Source: Nisaea nitritireducens
GTDB taxonomy: Bacteria > Pseudomonadota > Alphaproteobacteria > Thalassobaculales > Thalassobaculaceae
Assembly (NCBI RefSeq): GCF_014904795.1
Contig: NZ_JACZFS010000009.1
Location: forward strand, 62,001 to 126,000
Reading direction: 5' to 3'
DNA length: 64,000 nt
In this document: piece after piece, positions 1 through 9,971 of the stretch
Numbering within the stretch: position 1 is the first letter of the stretch
Layout: each line of letters opens with the position of its first letter
Program-made: the position numbers and the translations under genes
Notes under the pieces: model-generated
Told to the model about the DNA's origin: nothing
The model's input: only the letters and a program-made list of their open reading frames with translations
Database searches by the model: none

Positions 1-33
1 CGGCTGCGGAGCCTGATTGGAGGCGTCGGTCAT
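1..33 (-). CDS. Start of a truncated gene, flhA candidate
   Basis: An ATG on the minus strand at 33 is preceded by an AGAGG ribosome-binding site about 7 nt upstream and opens a frame (M-T-D-A-S-N-Q...) that leaves the window after 11 codons. It lies just downstream of flbD, in the same direction. In related alphaproteobacteria the gene following fliF-fliH-fliN-flbD is commonly flhA, encoding the export-gate protein. Too little sequence is visible to confirm that, so the identity is inference from synteny. Confidence 0.45.
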   Translation of the reverse strand, partial: MTDASNQAPQP

Positions 34-100
34 TCAATGCCTCTCATCGCGCGTTCCCGTTTCTTCATTGCAGATTGCCTGATGCGGTCTAGATCGCACT

Positions 101-1582
<1,482 letters not shown>

Positions 1583-1629
1583 CTGTCAATTCTCCTGTTT
1601 GGGCGACTGTCTCCGGCCGCCCGTATCCG

Positions 1630-2487
1630 TCATTCGTAATAGTCGAGCCGCTGCGAGGGCGGCAGTTTGGTATTCAGCATGCGTTCAAGAAGCCGCGGGT
1701 TCTCCTGCCGGGCGATCGACATCGCGCAAGCGTGGTAGATCTCGCATTCGAGCAGTTCCGCTTCCGCGTTGCGCTCCAGCTTTGCCGCAATAGGTGCCAG
1801 CACCATGTAGGCGAGGATGGCGCCATAGAAGGTTGTCAGCAGGGCAACAGCCATGGCCGGCCCGATGGAGCCCGGATCGTTCAGGTTGCCGAGCAACTGA
1901 ATGAGGCCGATCAGAGTGCCAATCAGCCCCATGGACGGAGAGACTTCAGCGGCCCGGCGCAGCACGCCGGCATGGCGGTGGCGAATGTCCTGGATGGCAT
2001 CGATTTCCTGAGCCAGGACCTGATCGATCTGGTGCGGCGTGGCGCCGTCTACCGCCATGGCGACGGCGCGCTGCAGGAACGGCTCGCTATCGACGGAAGG
2101 GATGACGGCATCAAGCGCCAGGACTCCGTTGTCGCGTGCGATCGCCGCCAGATTGAGCGATCGTTCGCCAGCCAGCCGCGGGTCATGTCGCTGCGGGAGC
2201 AGCGTTGCCAAAACAGCGCCGATAGCTCCGAATAATTCGGAAATATTGTAGGAGACAAGGGTCACGGCAAAGGTGCCGATGAGAACAATCAGGACTGCGG
2301 GCAGATTGTAGAAAGAGCCAACCGAACCGCCGAGGATCAGCGCTGTTATAACCAGTCCGAAAGCGACCGAAAGTCCCAGGATCAAGGCAAAATCGATAGT
2401 GCGCCCGCTCGCCGGAACGTCGAACGTTCTGGTGCGGGCGGGACGCGGACGGACTCCGCCATTCTCTACAGTCGCGCGATCTGCCAT
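1630..2487 (-). CDS. motA: MotA-type stator subunit
   Basis: 285-residue inner-membrane protein of the MotA/TolQ/ExbB family, the ion-channel subunit of the flagellar stator that pushes on the rotor. Hydrophobic segments lie near 32-53, 60-82, 160-182 and 195-215. The C-terminal pair carries the typical PSMGLIGTLIGLI and TTFYGAILAYMVLAPIA stretches. The start is supported by an AGGA site 8 nt upstream. It sits inside the fliF operon between fliN and flbD, far from the MotB-like genes at 36.5-37.9 kb, so its partner is encoded about 34 kb away. Confidence 0.85.
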   Translation of the reverse strand: MADRATVENGGVRPRPARTRTFDVPASGRTIDFALILGLSVAFGLVITALILGGSVGSFYNLPAVLIVLIGTFAVTLVSYNISELFGAIGAVLATLLPQRHDPRLAGERSLNLAAIARDNGVLALDAVIPSVDSEPFLQRAVAMAVDGATPHQIDQVLAQEIDAIQDIRHRHAGVLRRAAEVSPSMGLIGTLIGLIQLLGNLNDPGSIGPAMAVALLTTFYGAILAYMVLAPIAAKLERNAEAELLECEIYHACAMSIARQENPRLLERMLNTKLPPSQRLDYYE

Positions 2488-2509
2488 CAGTTTTTCCTGA
2501 TCTCGCTGC

Positions 2510-2884
2510 TTAGCTGCTTCTGTCGGATTTGATGATTTCCGTCATGGTCACGCCGAGACGTTCGTCGACAATCACGACTTCTCCGCGGGCCACGAGACGG
2601 TTATTCACATAGATGTCGATCGCCTCGCCAACCTTGCGGTCCAGTTCGACAACAGCACCACGACCGAGTTTGAGGAGCTGGCTGACCTGCATGCTGGACT
2701 TGCCCAGCACGGCGGAGACTTGCACAGGGATATCGTAGACGGCTTCAAGTTCTCGCGCGCTGATCTGCTGACGGGATTCCTCCGGGACAACTTCCGGGGG
2801 CTCCTCTGCGGCCTGCTGCTCCATGGCGGCGGCCATATCCAATTCTTCGAGATCTTCGAAATCGACATCGCTTTCGTCGGACAT
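2510..2884 (-). CDS. fliN: Flagellar motor switch protein FliN
   Basis: 124 residues. An acidic N-terminal tail (about 1-45) precedes a SpoA/FliN surface-presentation domain (about 46-120) with the family pattern IPVQVSAVLGKSSM, LLKLGRGAVVELDR and NNRLVARGEVV. FliN forms the cytoplasmic C-ring together with FliM, which is at 33 kb here. GAGGAG lies about 6 nt before the ATG. It is co-transcribed with fliF and fliH upstream and motA and flbD downstream. Confidence 0.94.
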   Translation of the reverse strand: MSDESDVDFEDLEELDMAAAMEQQAAEEPPEVVPEESRQQISARELEAVYDIPVQVSAVLGKSSMQVSQLLKLGRGAVVELDRKVGEAIDIYVNNRLVARGEVVIVDERLGVTMTEIIKSDRSS

Positions 2885-2912
2885 ATCGTTCTCCTCTGGC
2901 GGCCTGGCGGCG

Positions 2913-3827
2913 CTAGTTCTGGATCAGTTCAGCTTCGATGGGATCGCCGTCCGCGTCCACACCCTCTTCAGGTGTTTCCGGGACCGCGTCGGACAGGTCG
3001 AGGGCGGGCGCATCGTCCGCAATCTGTTCATCGGATGCCGCATCTTCAGTGAGTTCAGTTTCAGTGAGTTCAGTGGGGTCAGACAGGTCTTCAGGTACCA
3101 CCTGATCGTCGACTTCGGCTTCTGAGGCCATGTCCGGCGGCATATCGGAGCCGATATCGGAACGGGCGGGCAGGGAGGAAAGGGTGCGCTCCACCATTTC
3201 GTCAATCTCACCCCAGGTCTCGTCCAGTGCCCTCTCAACTGCGCCCGCTGCCCAAGAGACACGGCAGTCGGTTGCGACGAGTTCCGGGTCACCGACCAGA
3301 ACAACTTCGCCCTCGTAGCCAACACGGGATGCCATCAGCTGAACCTTGTCGCGGAGCGGTGCTTCCAGCTCGGCGGCGACACGGATCATCACCTTCGGTT
3401 GCTCGGTCAGAAACTGGAACGCCTGATTGATAACATGCTCGATCTGCGGCAATTCCGTGCCGCGCGTCAGTTCCGGTGCCATCTTGCGCATGATTGTGGC
3501 GGACAGGCGGACTGCGTCGCGCTGCATTTCAGAAGTCCATTTGCGATGGACCTGATTGAGTTCGCCAACTTTGCTCAGCACACCCTCAAGCGAAACGGCG
3601 ACTTGCTGCTCGATAGAGGCCATGGCGGAGGACATACCCTCCTGCCGACCAAGCTGATAGGAGGCTTCCTTGGCCTCGTCGACCTCTTCCTGACTGTAGG
3701 TCGGAGGTGCGTGTTCATCGGCTTCAAGCTCCGCCATTCGCGCGGCCTCTGCCGCGCGGCGCATCTTCTCCTGATATTCCTCGTCGAAGATATTGTCGAA
3801 CAGGAAGCGTGATTTTTGCGTTGTCAT
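2913..3827 (-). CDS. fliH: FliH-type export ATPase regulator (FlbE)
   Basis: 304 residues from the ATG at 3827 (MTTQKSRFLFDNIFDEEY); an in-frame ATG at 3848 would add seven residues and neither has a strong ribosome site. The N-terminal half is highly charged and probably coiled-coil (KMRRAAEAARMAELEADE, then YSQEEVDEAKEASYQLGRQEG), a FliH trait, followed by a conserved C-terminal domain (about 95-220) and a long acidic tail (about 235-304). FliH tethers the FliI ATPase to the C-ring; the alphaproteobacterial version is called FlbE. It follows fliF directly, where fliG would be expected between them. Confidence 0.8.
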   Translation of the reverse strand: MTTQKSRFLFDNIFDEEYQEKMRRAAEAARMAELEADEHAPPTYSQEEVDEAKEASYQLGRQEGMSSAMASIEQQVAVSLEGVLSKVGELNQVHRKWTSEMQRDAVRLSATIMRKMAPELTRGTELPQIEHVINQAFQFLTEQPKVMIRVAAELEAPLRDKVQLMASRVGYEGEVVLVGDPELVATDCRVSWAAGAVERALDETWGEIDEMVERTLSSLPARSDIGSDMPPDMASEAEVDDQVVPEDLSDPTELTETELTEDAASDEQIADDAPALDLSDAVPETPEEGVDADGDPIEAELIQN

Positions 3828-3876
3828 GCTGCCCAACCCGCTAGGCATGGCGCAGCGAAAGCGTTTTTAATGGCCG

Positions 3877-5568
3877 TCAACCGCCACCTCCGGCATTGCC
3901 TGCTTCCTGGTACATCCAGTTGCGGATGATTGCGACAGCTTCTTCCGGATGCTTTTCGACGATCTCGCCGATCTTCTTCAGAGACGACGCGCGAACCCGT
4001 CCTTCGACCTGATTGATATCGATCATCTGGTCGAGCAGGCTTTCCTCTTCGTCTTCGCCTTCCAGAAGTTCTGCCATATCGGCAGTGGCCCCGGGGCCGG
4101 TCAATTGGGCGATGGCGTCCGCACCGGCAATCATGCCGCCGGGCCCGCCACTGGCGGCAAGCGTAGTGGGCATGGATTCAAACAGGCGGGTCAAGACGGG
4201 GCGTACGACCAGCAGGATGACGAGGAGTCCGACAACGGCCAGAACCAGAACCTCTGCGAGTTGCAGGAATTCATCCTTGGAAATGCCGAACAGCAGCGAC
4301 CCGTCGCCAAGGTCAAGCGGCTCCAGTTTGACGAACTGCATGTTAACGACTTCGACTGTATCGCCACGGCTGCCGTTATAGCCGACAGCGGAGCGCACGA
4401 GCGTGGCGATCTGTTCCAACTCTTCCGCTGTCCGCGGCTGGTAGACCTTGTCGCCGTCCTCATTCTCGACATAGCGCCCGTCGACAAGGACCGCGACGGA
4501 AAGGTTCTGGATCTCACCGGCTTCCTTGACGCGATTGCGGACCGTGCGGCTGATCTCGAAGTTGACCGTTTCCTCGGTCCGGGCGGATTCAGACCGGGCA
4601 GAAAGATCACCTTCGCCGGCGTTAGCCTCGGATTCCGGGAGGTTGTTTTCTACCGAAACCGTGTCCTGCTTATTCCGTTCCTGGGTGCTTTCGCTCTCTT
4701 CGATGGTCTGCGTTGAACGGGCGACCTGGCTGTCCGGGTCGTAGATCTCTGATTGTTCCGTAAAACGGTCATAATCGATATCAGCGCTGATCTCTGCCCG
4801 CACGCGTCCGAGGCCGACGATGCGCTCGACCAGCTCTTCAACGGAGCCGCGCACGCGGTTCTCAAAGGCCAGCCGCATCTCTTCGGAGCTTTGACCGGGA
4901 AGGGTGCCATCCTCTTCGTTGGTGCCCCGAGCCAGCAGCTGGCCCCGGCTATCGAGGATGGAGATGTTCTGCGGTTCCATATCGGGAACTGCGGCGGCGA
5001 CCAGATGCTGGATCGCCAAAACCTGTTCGCGCCCAAGGCGGCCGGCGCCCTGAACCTGAAGCACCACGGATGCGCTCGGCTTGCGGCGCTCGCGGCTGAA
5101 GAGTTCGCGCTGAGGCAATACGAGATGGACCCGGGCGCCGCGGACATTGTTCATCGCCCCGATGGTCCGTCCGAGCTCGCCTTCAAGCGCGCGGACCAAA
5201 TTCACGTTCTGAACGAAATTGGTTGTGCCGAGACCGTCGGACTTGTCGAAGATCTCGTAGCCCATGGTTCCGCCGCCGGGTACGCCCTGCTCGGCGAGCG
5301 TAACGCGAAGTTTCAGAACTTCGTCTCCGGGAACAAAAACCTGTTGGCCGCCAGCCTTCAGTTCGTACTGGATATTGCGGGCCTCAAGTTCCTTGACGAT
5401 GGCACCACTGTCGGCTGGATCGAGATCGCCATAAAGCAAGGACATCCCGCCGGTCGAGAGGCGGGAGGCGAGGAAGATGAAGAACCCGAGCACCGCCACT
5501 GCCGTTCCGACAAGGGCGGCGATACGGATAGGGCCGAGATTACGAATCAAGTCTACGAGAGGATTCAT
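3877..5568 (-). CDS. fliF: Flagellar MS-ring protein FliF
   Basis: 563 residues. First transmembrane helix at about 15-35, periplasmic ring-building domains up to about 420, second helix at about 425-446 (LVLAVVGLLVILLVVRPVL), and a cytoplasmic tail ending in a conserved element (VRASSLKKIGEIVEKHPEEA) that in other species contacts FliG. It builds the membrane ring on which rotor and export apparatus assemble. First gene of the operon fliF-fliH-fliN-motA-flbD. The upstream region shared with the divergent TPR-glycosyltransferase carries a near-consensus CtrA box and no correctly spaced sigma-54 site, in line with an early flagellar gene. Confidence 0.95.
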   Translation of the reverse strand: MNPLVDLIRNLGPIRIAALVGTAVAVLGFFIFLASRLSTGGMSLLYGDLDPADSGAIVKELEARNIQYELKAGGQQVFVPGDEVLKLRVTLAEQGVPGGGTMGYEIFDKSDGLGTTNFVQNVNLVRALEGELGRTIGAMNNVRGARVHLVLPQRELFSRERRKPSASVVLQVQGAGRLGREQVLAIQHLVAAAVPDMEPQNISILDSRGQLLARGTNEEDGTLPGQSSEEMRLAFENRVRGSVEELVERIVGLGRVRAEISADIDYDRFTEQSEIYDPDSQVARSTQTIEESESTQERNKQDTVSVENNLPESEANAGEGDLSARSESARTEETVNFEISRTVRNRVKEAGEIQNLSVAVLVDGRYVENEDGDKVYQPRTAEELEQIATLVRSAVGYNGSRGDTVEVVNMQFVKLEPLDLGDGSLLFGISKDEFLQLAEVLVLAVVGLLVILLVVRPVLTRLFESMPTTLAASGGPGGMIAGADAIAQLTGPGATADMAELLEGEDEEESLLDQMIDINQVEGRVRASSLKKIGEIVEKHPEEAVAIIRNWMYQEAGNAGGGG

Positions 5569-5832
5569 GGGTTATAATCCCCGCAATTGCATACAGTAGG
5601 TGCCCGAAAGTAACCCGGGAGGTTCTCGCGAATACATTGCATTTTATATGTATCTTTCGAAAATTGAAAGAACCTTCTGGGCAAAAACTGCCTAGTGAAT
5701 ATATCCGACAATGAATCGAAAGAGAACAATTAATTAGCGGAGGAAGTTGTGGTATTGGTTAAGGAAATATTGAGCGCGAATGTTCGATTCCCGATCTGAT
5801 TGGCTCGTAGCGAGCGCCGTGGAGCAATAAGA
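5569..5832. other. Divergent promoter region fliF / TPR-glycosyltransferase
   Basis: 264 bp, AT-rich compared with its surroundings, separating fliF (minus) from the TPR-glycosyltransferase (plus). It holds the CtrA-like box at 5759-5773. A GGGCAC sequence followed by TGC near 5580-5605 on the minus strand resembles sigma-54 but the -24 to -12 spacing is two bases too long. I see no gene in it. Confidence 0.5.
5759..5773. promoter_or_regulatory. CtrA-like box upstream of fliF
   Basis: TTAA-GGAAATA-TTGA: one mismatch to the CtrA consensus TTAA-N7-TTAA. It lies about 190 bp upstream of fliF and about 60 bp upstream of the divergent TPR-glycosyltransferase. In Caulobacter fliF is a direct CtrA target. 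A one-mismatch box can arise by chance in AT-rich DNA. Confidence 0.35.
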
Positions 5833-7407
5833 ATGGCGAAATCTGAATCTCGGAAACAGGTGTCCGGGCCTTCCGAACCCGGATTGCCGTCAAAGGGTGC
5901 GGTGGATATCTCGCGATCGCGCCATATCACATTGGCGAACAAGGCGACGCACCTGCTGACTGCCGGGAAGCTTGAGCCTGCCCGTAAATTGTTCATGGAA
6001 ATCCTGAACGAGAACGAGGACGACGTGTATGCAATGCACGGTATCGCTCTCATCGCGCGCGATATGGGGAGATTGCCAGTTGCCGCCGAGTTGATGAAGA
6101 AGGCACTCGCATTGGATCCGAGAAACCCGATGATTTCCAGCAATCTCGGGACAATCTACGAGGCAATGAAAGAATATGAAGAAGCGTTGACCTGTTACAG
6201 GAATTCGCTCAAATGGGGCATTCGAGATGGTGCCATCCATAATAATATCGGAAGTGTGCTTTCCAGATTGGGGCGCCGGACCGAAGCACTCATTTCGTTC
6301 CGCAAGGCCTTGAAAGCAGGCGTTGAGTTTCCGGAGGCCATGACCAACATGGCGACGATGCTTGGCGATCTCGGCGACTATAAGCAGGCGGGCTACTACT
6401 TTCGTCGAGCGTTGGAGATCGATCCGGAGAATGCGCACGCGCATCACAATCTCGGTGTTATCTTGCTGCGTCAGGGGCTCTGGGAGGAAGCTTGGTTCCA
6501 CTGTGAATGGCGCATGGTCGCAACAAACAAGGGGGTGCCTTGGCGAAAGTTCTCGCAACCACTCTGGAATGGAAATCCGTTTCAGGGCGCTCGGCTCATG
6601 CTTTATGCGGAGCAAGGCATCGGTGACGAGATACGGTTCGCGAGCATGATTCCAGAGGCGGTTGCGCGAGGTGGTGAAGTGGTCGTGGAATGCGCGCCCC
6701 GCCTCGTATCGCTGTTTCAACGTTCCTTTCCGCAAGTTCGGGTGGTTCCGGCCAAATACTGGCCAGCGGAAGAAGGTGTTGAGCCGTTCGATATTGCCTG
6801 CCCGTTCGGAACGCTTGGGCGCTTGTTCAGGAACAGCAAAGAGAGTTTTCCAATGCATTCCGGCTATCTCAAGCCGGATCCGCGTTTGGTCTCAATGTTT
6901 CAAGAACGTCTGAGAGAGGCCGGGCCTGGGCCTTATGTTGGAATATGCTGGCGTAGTGGCCTGGCAGGCGCTTACCGAGATGAACACTATTCGACAATCG
7001 AAGATATGCGACCGGTTATGAATGTGGACGGCGTAACCTATGTGAATCTGCAATATGATCCCAAACCTGAGGAATTCGACATTGTGAAGTCGGAGTTTGG
7101 TGTTGATCTGGTCGCTTGGGACGACGTGGATCTCAAGATGGAGCTTGAGAAAGCAGCTGCCCTCACAAGCTGCATGGATCTTGTTGTGAGTCCGGGGACA
7201 TCGGTTGCGGTCATGGCCGGCGCGCTCGGTGTCGAGACCGTTGAGTTTCGGCCATTCCCGATACCGGACAGTTATTTCAAGAACGGCCGATGCCCATGGT
7301 TCCCGAGTGTCCGGTTTTTCGTGAAACGGCAATCGGAGAAATGGAACAAAATGTTCAGAAAGATCGCGGCTGAGATCGAGGCTCTGAAAACGGGTTCAGC
7401 TCTCTGA
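5833..7407 (+). CDS. FlmG-like TPR-glycosyltransferase, paralogue A
   Basis: 524 residues from the ATG at 5833 (GGAG 8 nt upstream; a TTG 33 nt earlier is possible). The N-terminal half is a chain of tetratricopeptide repeats (about 35-235, e.g. NPMISSNLGTIYEAMKEYEE). The C-terminal half (about 250-510) looks like a GT-B glycosyltransferase, with YAEQGIGDEIRF, GICWRSG and LVVSPGTSVAVMAGALG. This layout matches Caulobacter FlmG, which binds flagellin through TPRs and glycosylates it. Two paralogues lie near the flagellin genes. Substrate and sugar are inferred; an unrelated O-linked transferase is possible. Its stop overlaps the 3' end of the convergent sciP by 12 bp. Base composition seems more AT-rich than the flanking genes. 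Confidence 0.7.
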   Translation: MAKSESRKQVSGPSEPGLPSKGAVDISRSRHITLANKATHLLTAGKLEPARKLFMEILNENEDDVYAMHGIALIARDMGRLPVAAELMKKALALDPRNPMISSNLGTIYEAMKEYEEALTCYRNSLKWGIRDGAIHNNIGSVLSRLGRRTEALISFRKALKAGVEFPEAMTNMATMLGDLGDYKQAGYYFRRALEIDPENAHAHHNLGVILLRQGLWEEAWFHCEWRMVATNKGVPWRKFSQPLWNGNPFQGARLMLYAEQGIGDEIRFASMIPEAVARGGEVVVECAPRLVSLFQRSFPQVRVVPAKYWPAEEGVEPFDIACPFGTLGRLFRNSKESFPMHSGYLKPDPRLVSMFQERLREAGPGPYVGICWRSGLAGAYRDEHYSTIEDMRPVMNVDGVTYVNLQYDPKPEEFDIVKSEFGVDLVAWDDVDLKMELEKAAALTSCMDLVVSPGTSVAVMAGALGVETVEFRPFPIPDSYFKNGRCPWFPSVRFFVKRQSEKWNKMFRKIAAEIEALKTGSAL

Positions 7408-7710
7408 CCGGAGCCGCCTGGACGCGCGACGATAGTCCTGGACACGCGTGGCGCGCAGGGCCCGGGTTCCGTGTGCCTTGATCAATTGCCGCCAACTCGC
7501 GAATTCCTCATGACTGAGGCTGTATCGTGCGCAGGCTTGTTCAAGCGTTATCAGGTCGTCTTCAACAGCGCGTACGACCTGCGCTTTTCGGCTGACGACC
7601 CAGCGCTTGGTGCTGGCCGGTGGCAATTGAGCAAACGGGTCGTCGGATGTCTGAACGGGCTCTGCTGAGTTTGCGTTCAATTTTTTGTCCTGATGTTTGT
7701 CTGCGGTCAT
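7396..7710 (-). CDS. sciP: SciP-like CtrA inhibitory protein (DUF1153)
   Basis: 104 residues with the DUF1153 core from about 29 to 92: LPPASTKRWVVSRKAQVV, then ITLEQACARYSLSHEEF and a basic HGTRALRATRVQDYRR end, a helix-turn-helix-like fold. In Caulobacter SciP binds CtrA and target promoters and blocks activation of flagellar and other CtrA genes in G1. The N-terminal 28 residues are polar and non-conserved. A one-mismatch CtrA box lies 52-66 bp upstream of its start, consistent with feedback. It stands alone between a TPR-glycosyltransferase and the fliK-flgD-flgE operon. Confidence 0.85.
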   Translation of the reverse strand: MTADKHQDKKLNANSAEPVQTSDDPFAQLPPASTKRWVVSRKAQVVRAVEDDLITLEQACARYSLSHEEFASWRQLIKAHGTRALRATRVQDYRRASRRLRSES

Positions 7711-7761
7711 CTTTTCAACGCATCATGAAAATGCCGGTAGTTCAAAAATACTGGCCGCTCC

Positions 7762-7776
7762 CTAAAAAATCCTTAA
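7762..7776. promoter_or_regulatory. CtrA-like box upstream of sciP
   Basis: CTAA-AAAATCC-TTAA, seven of eight conserved bases of TTAA-N7-TTAA, ending 52 bp before the sciP start codon. sciP is transcribed under CtrA control in Caulobacter, so the location is sensible. Confidence 0.4.
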
Positions 7777-7806
7777 GACCCAGCGCTTTCCGAAATGGCG
7801 TAGAAC

Positions 7807-7835
7807 AAAAAAAAGCCCCGGCAAAAAGCCGGGGC
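7807..7835 (-). terminator. Rho-independent terminator of fliK-flgD-flgE
   Basis: A perfect 8-bp stem, GCCCCGGC / GCCGGGGC, with a five-base loop (7815-7835), followed on the minus strand by eight T (7814-7807). It lies about 40 bp past the flgE stop. Confidence 0.9.
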
Positions 7836-7871
7836 AAAAGAAAATCGGTAGAAAGTGAACTGAAGGGCCGT

Positions 7872-9182
7872 TTACCGCTTGATACGGATGATTTCGTCCA
7901 GCAGTTCGTCACCGGTTGTGATGATACGGGTTGCAGCGGAATAGGCGCGCTGCGTCACAATCAAGTCAGTAAACTCGGTTGCGATGTCGGTGGTCGAATT
8001 CTCCAGGGCACCCGACTGAACCCGCCCGGTGCCACCATTCGTCGGAATGCTGAGGACAATGTCGCCAGAGGTTGATGTGACCCCGTATGCGTTACCGTTC
8101 AGGGAGACTAGTTCCGTCGCTGAGGGAACTGTTCCAAGTGGTAATCGGTAGATGTTTCTAGATTGTCCATTGGCAAAGTTTGCCGCGACTAATCCGTCCT
8201 CCGAGATCGAAACGCCTGTCAGTGCTGACGGGCCGGACCCATCCTGGTTCAGCAGTGAGGTTTCAAATTCTCCATTGAACTGAGACATGCCGGTCGGTTG
8301 GCCGAATGTACCCCAGTTAAGGGTAATCGTGTTGAGGTCAACAGCACGGCTGAATTGGCCCGCACTGATTGTCAATGTCTCAGTCGCGGCTTCGTTGGTT
8401 GCGCCAGGGGTGACACCGTCGACTGCCCGCAGGCTGCCATCGGTGTTAAACACCATGGTGTGCAAACCGCCACCAATCGAGACGGAGACGGCTGTAGCCG
8501 TGCCCGGGTTCTGGATCAGATCGTAACGATAGTCCCAGGTGTTTGCGGCAGCGTCTTTTGTCCAGGTGGTCCGAAGCAGATAGTCGAAGCCCTGGGAGTC
8601 AAAAATCGTGATGTTGGTGACAACCGATTCACCGGTGGTTGCGCCGGCAGGCAGGTTGGCGTTTATGGTTACATCGTCCGTAGCGTTTGCGATCTGGCCG
8701 AACTGGGACAGGTCAACTGTCTCCAGACTGGTGAGCAGGTCGCGTGTATCCTGGTTTACAATATTGCCCGAGACATCGGTGCGCCAGCCCTGCAGATAAT
8801 AACCGGCAGTGTTGACCAGACGGCCGTTCTCATCCGTATTGAACGCACCGGCCCGAGTCAGCAGATACTCATCGTCCGAACCTGGATCCGCCGCACCATT
8901 GACAACGAAGAAACCATTGCCGTCGACGGCAATATCCGTCGTGCTGGTCGTGCCCTGCAGCAGGCCCTGCCGGCTTGGGTCCGTCAGCGGCTTGCTCTGT
9001 ACGCCGCCTGGTGTGAAGGCCGTCGCGGACGGGCTGCGGGTGACCAGCGTCTGGAAGCGCGCTTGCGTCTCTTTATAGCCGACGGTCTGCGAGTTCGCGA
9101 TGTTGTCAGAGATAATCCCGAATGCGGTTGCTTGCGACGCGATCGCCGCAACACCCGCAAAAAGTCCACCGGTAACACTCAT
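7872..9182 (-). CDS. flgE: Flagellar hook protein FlgE
   Basis: 436 residues. The N-terminal rod-type motif (GLFAGVAAIASQATAFGIISDNIANSQTV, about 5-33) and C-terminal partner (LENSTTDIATEFTDLIVTQRAYSAATRIITTGDELLDEIIRI) are the conserved D0/D1 segments of axial proteins. The middle carries the hook-specific surface domains. It polymerises into the hook outside the cell. Last gene of the fliK-flgD-flgE operon and followed by a strong terminator. The 111-bp gap to flgD shows no sigma-54 match, so it probably depends on the fliK promoter. Confidence 0.94.
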   Translation of the reverse strand: MSVTGGLFAGVAAIASQATAFGIISDNIANSQTVGYKETQARFQTLVTRSPSATAFTPGGVQSKPLTDPSRQGLLQGTTSTTDIAVDGNGFFVVNGAADPGSDDEYLLTRAGAFNTDENGRLVNTAGYYLQGWRTDVSGNIVNQDTRDLLTSLETVDLSQFGQIANATDDVTINANLPAGATTGESVVTNITIFDSQGFDYLLRTTWTKDAAANTWDYRYDLIQNPGTATAVSVSIGGGLHTMVFNTDGSLRAVDGVTPGATNEAATETLTISAGQFSRAVDLNTITLNWGTFGQPTGMSQFNGEFETSLLNQDGSGPSALTGVSISEDGLVAANFANGQSRNIYRLPLGTVPSATELVSLNGNAYGVTSTSGDIVLSIPTNGGTGRVQSGALENSTTDIATEFTDLIVTQRAYSAATRIITTGDELLDEIIRIKR

Positions 9183-9293
9183 GTTTAATCTCCATTCACA
9201 TGACCAGGGTATGACCCGCTGGCCGGTTCTACCGATGATGCCGGTCTGGCATCGTGGCCGGGGGCTTCTCTATGGCCGCCCGGTCCTTCCGCC

Positions 9294-9959
9294 TTAGACG
9301 GCGGAAACGCGTGTGATTTCATTCATCTCGACGATGATCTTTCCGACCATCAGGCTCGGTCCTTCTGCGCCGGTAACAACACCGGTTACCAGACCGACCG
9401 CCTCTACCTCGGCTGTTACGCCTTCGTTGTCGGAGTCGAGTGCATTTATCTGAATAGAGTAGGGGCCGTTCGGAAGCTTCTCGCCATCCGCATCGGTGCC
9501 GTCCCAGTTGAACTCAAAGCGCTCGCCCGCTCTGGTTTGACCTTGTTCCGAATAAACCAGATCGCCAGCCGCGTTGAAGACGTTGACGGTGTTCGAGTCA
9601 GCCTCGGATTCAAGCAGATAACCCCAGCTCGCACCGTCATCGGTGAGGTTGGTGTTGTTGCCGTTGAAGATCACGTGCTCGCCGATATAGTTGACCGCCG
9701 ACGCATTCGTGTTTGCAGCCTGCGCGGAAACCAGAGACGCCAGGGACTTGTTGGTCTCGATCTGCTGTTCGACGGCGGTGAACTGGACCAACTGGTTGGT
9801 CATCTCGTTCGTATCCATCGGGCTGGTCGGATCCTGGTTCTGCAACTGGGTCAGAAACAGCGTCAGAAACTGGGCGCGCTCATCTTCGAGGCGCTCCTCG
9901 GTTGTCTGCTGCGTCGCAAAGATGCTGGAGCTGCTTGTGCTTGAAACTGCGTCCACCAT
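9294..9959 (-). CDS. flgD: Hook-capping protein FlgD
   Basis: 221 residues with the N-terminal FlgD signature FLTLFLTQLQNQDPTSPMDT (about 30-50), then TNQLVQFTAVEQQIETN, a variable region and a C-terminal FlgD-Ig/tudor-like domain with FNWDGTDADGEKLPNGPYS. FlgD caps the growing hook and is shed at completion. It sits 12 bp downstream of fliK and upstream of flgE, so the three hook-building genes form one unit. Confidence 0.94.
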   Translation of the reverse strand: MVDAVSSTSSSSIFATQQTTEERLEDERAQFLTLFLTQLQNQDPTSPMDTNEMTNQLVQFTAVEQQIETNKSLASLVSAQAANTNASAVNYIGEHVIFNGNNTNLTDDGASWGYLLESEADSNTVNVFNAAGDLVYSEQGQTRAGERFEFNWDGTDADGEKLPNGPYSIQINALDSDNEGVTAEVEAVGLVTGVVTGAEGPSLMVGKIIVEMNEITRVSAV

Positions 9960-9971
9960 GTCATCAGCCTC

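Noticed and set aside
5575-5610. Sigma-54-like sequence upstream of fliF
   Set aside because: The spacing between the GG and GC pairs is two bases too long.
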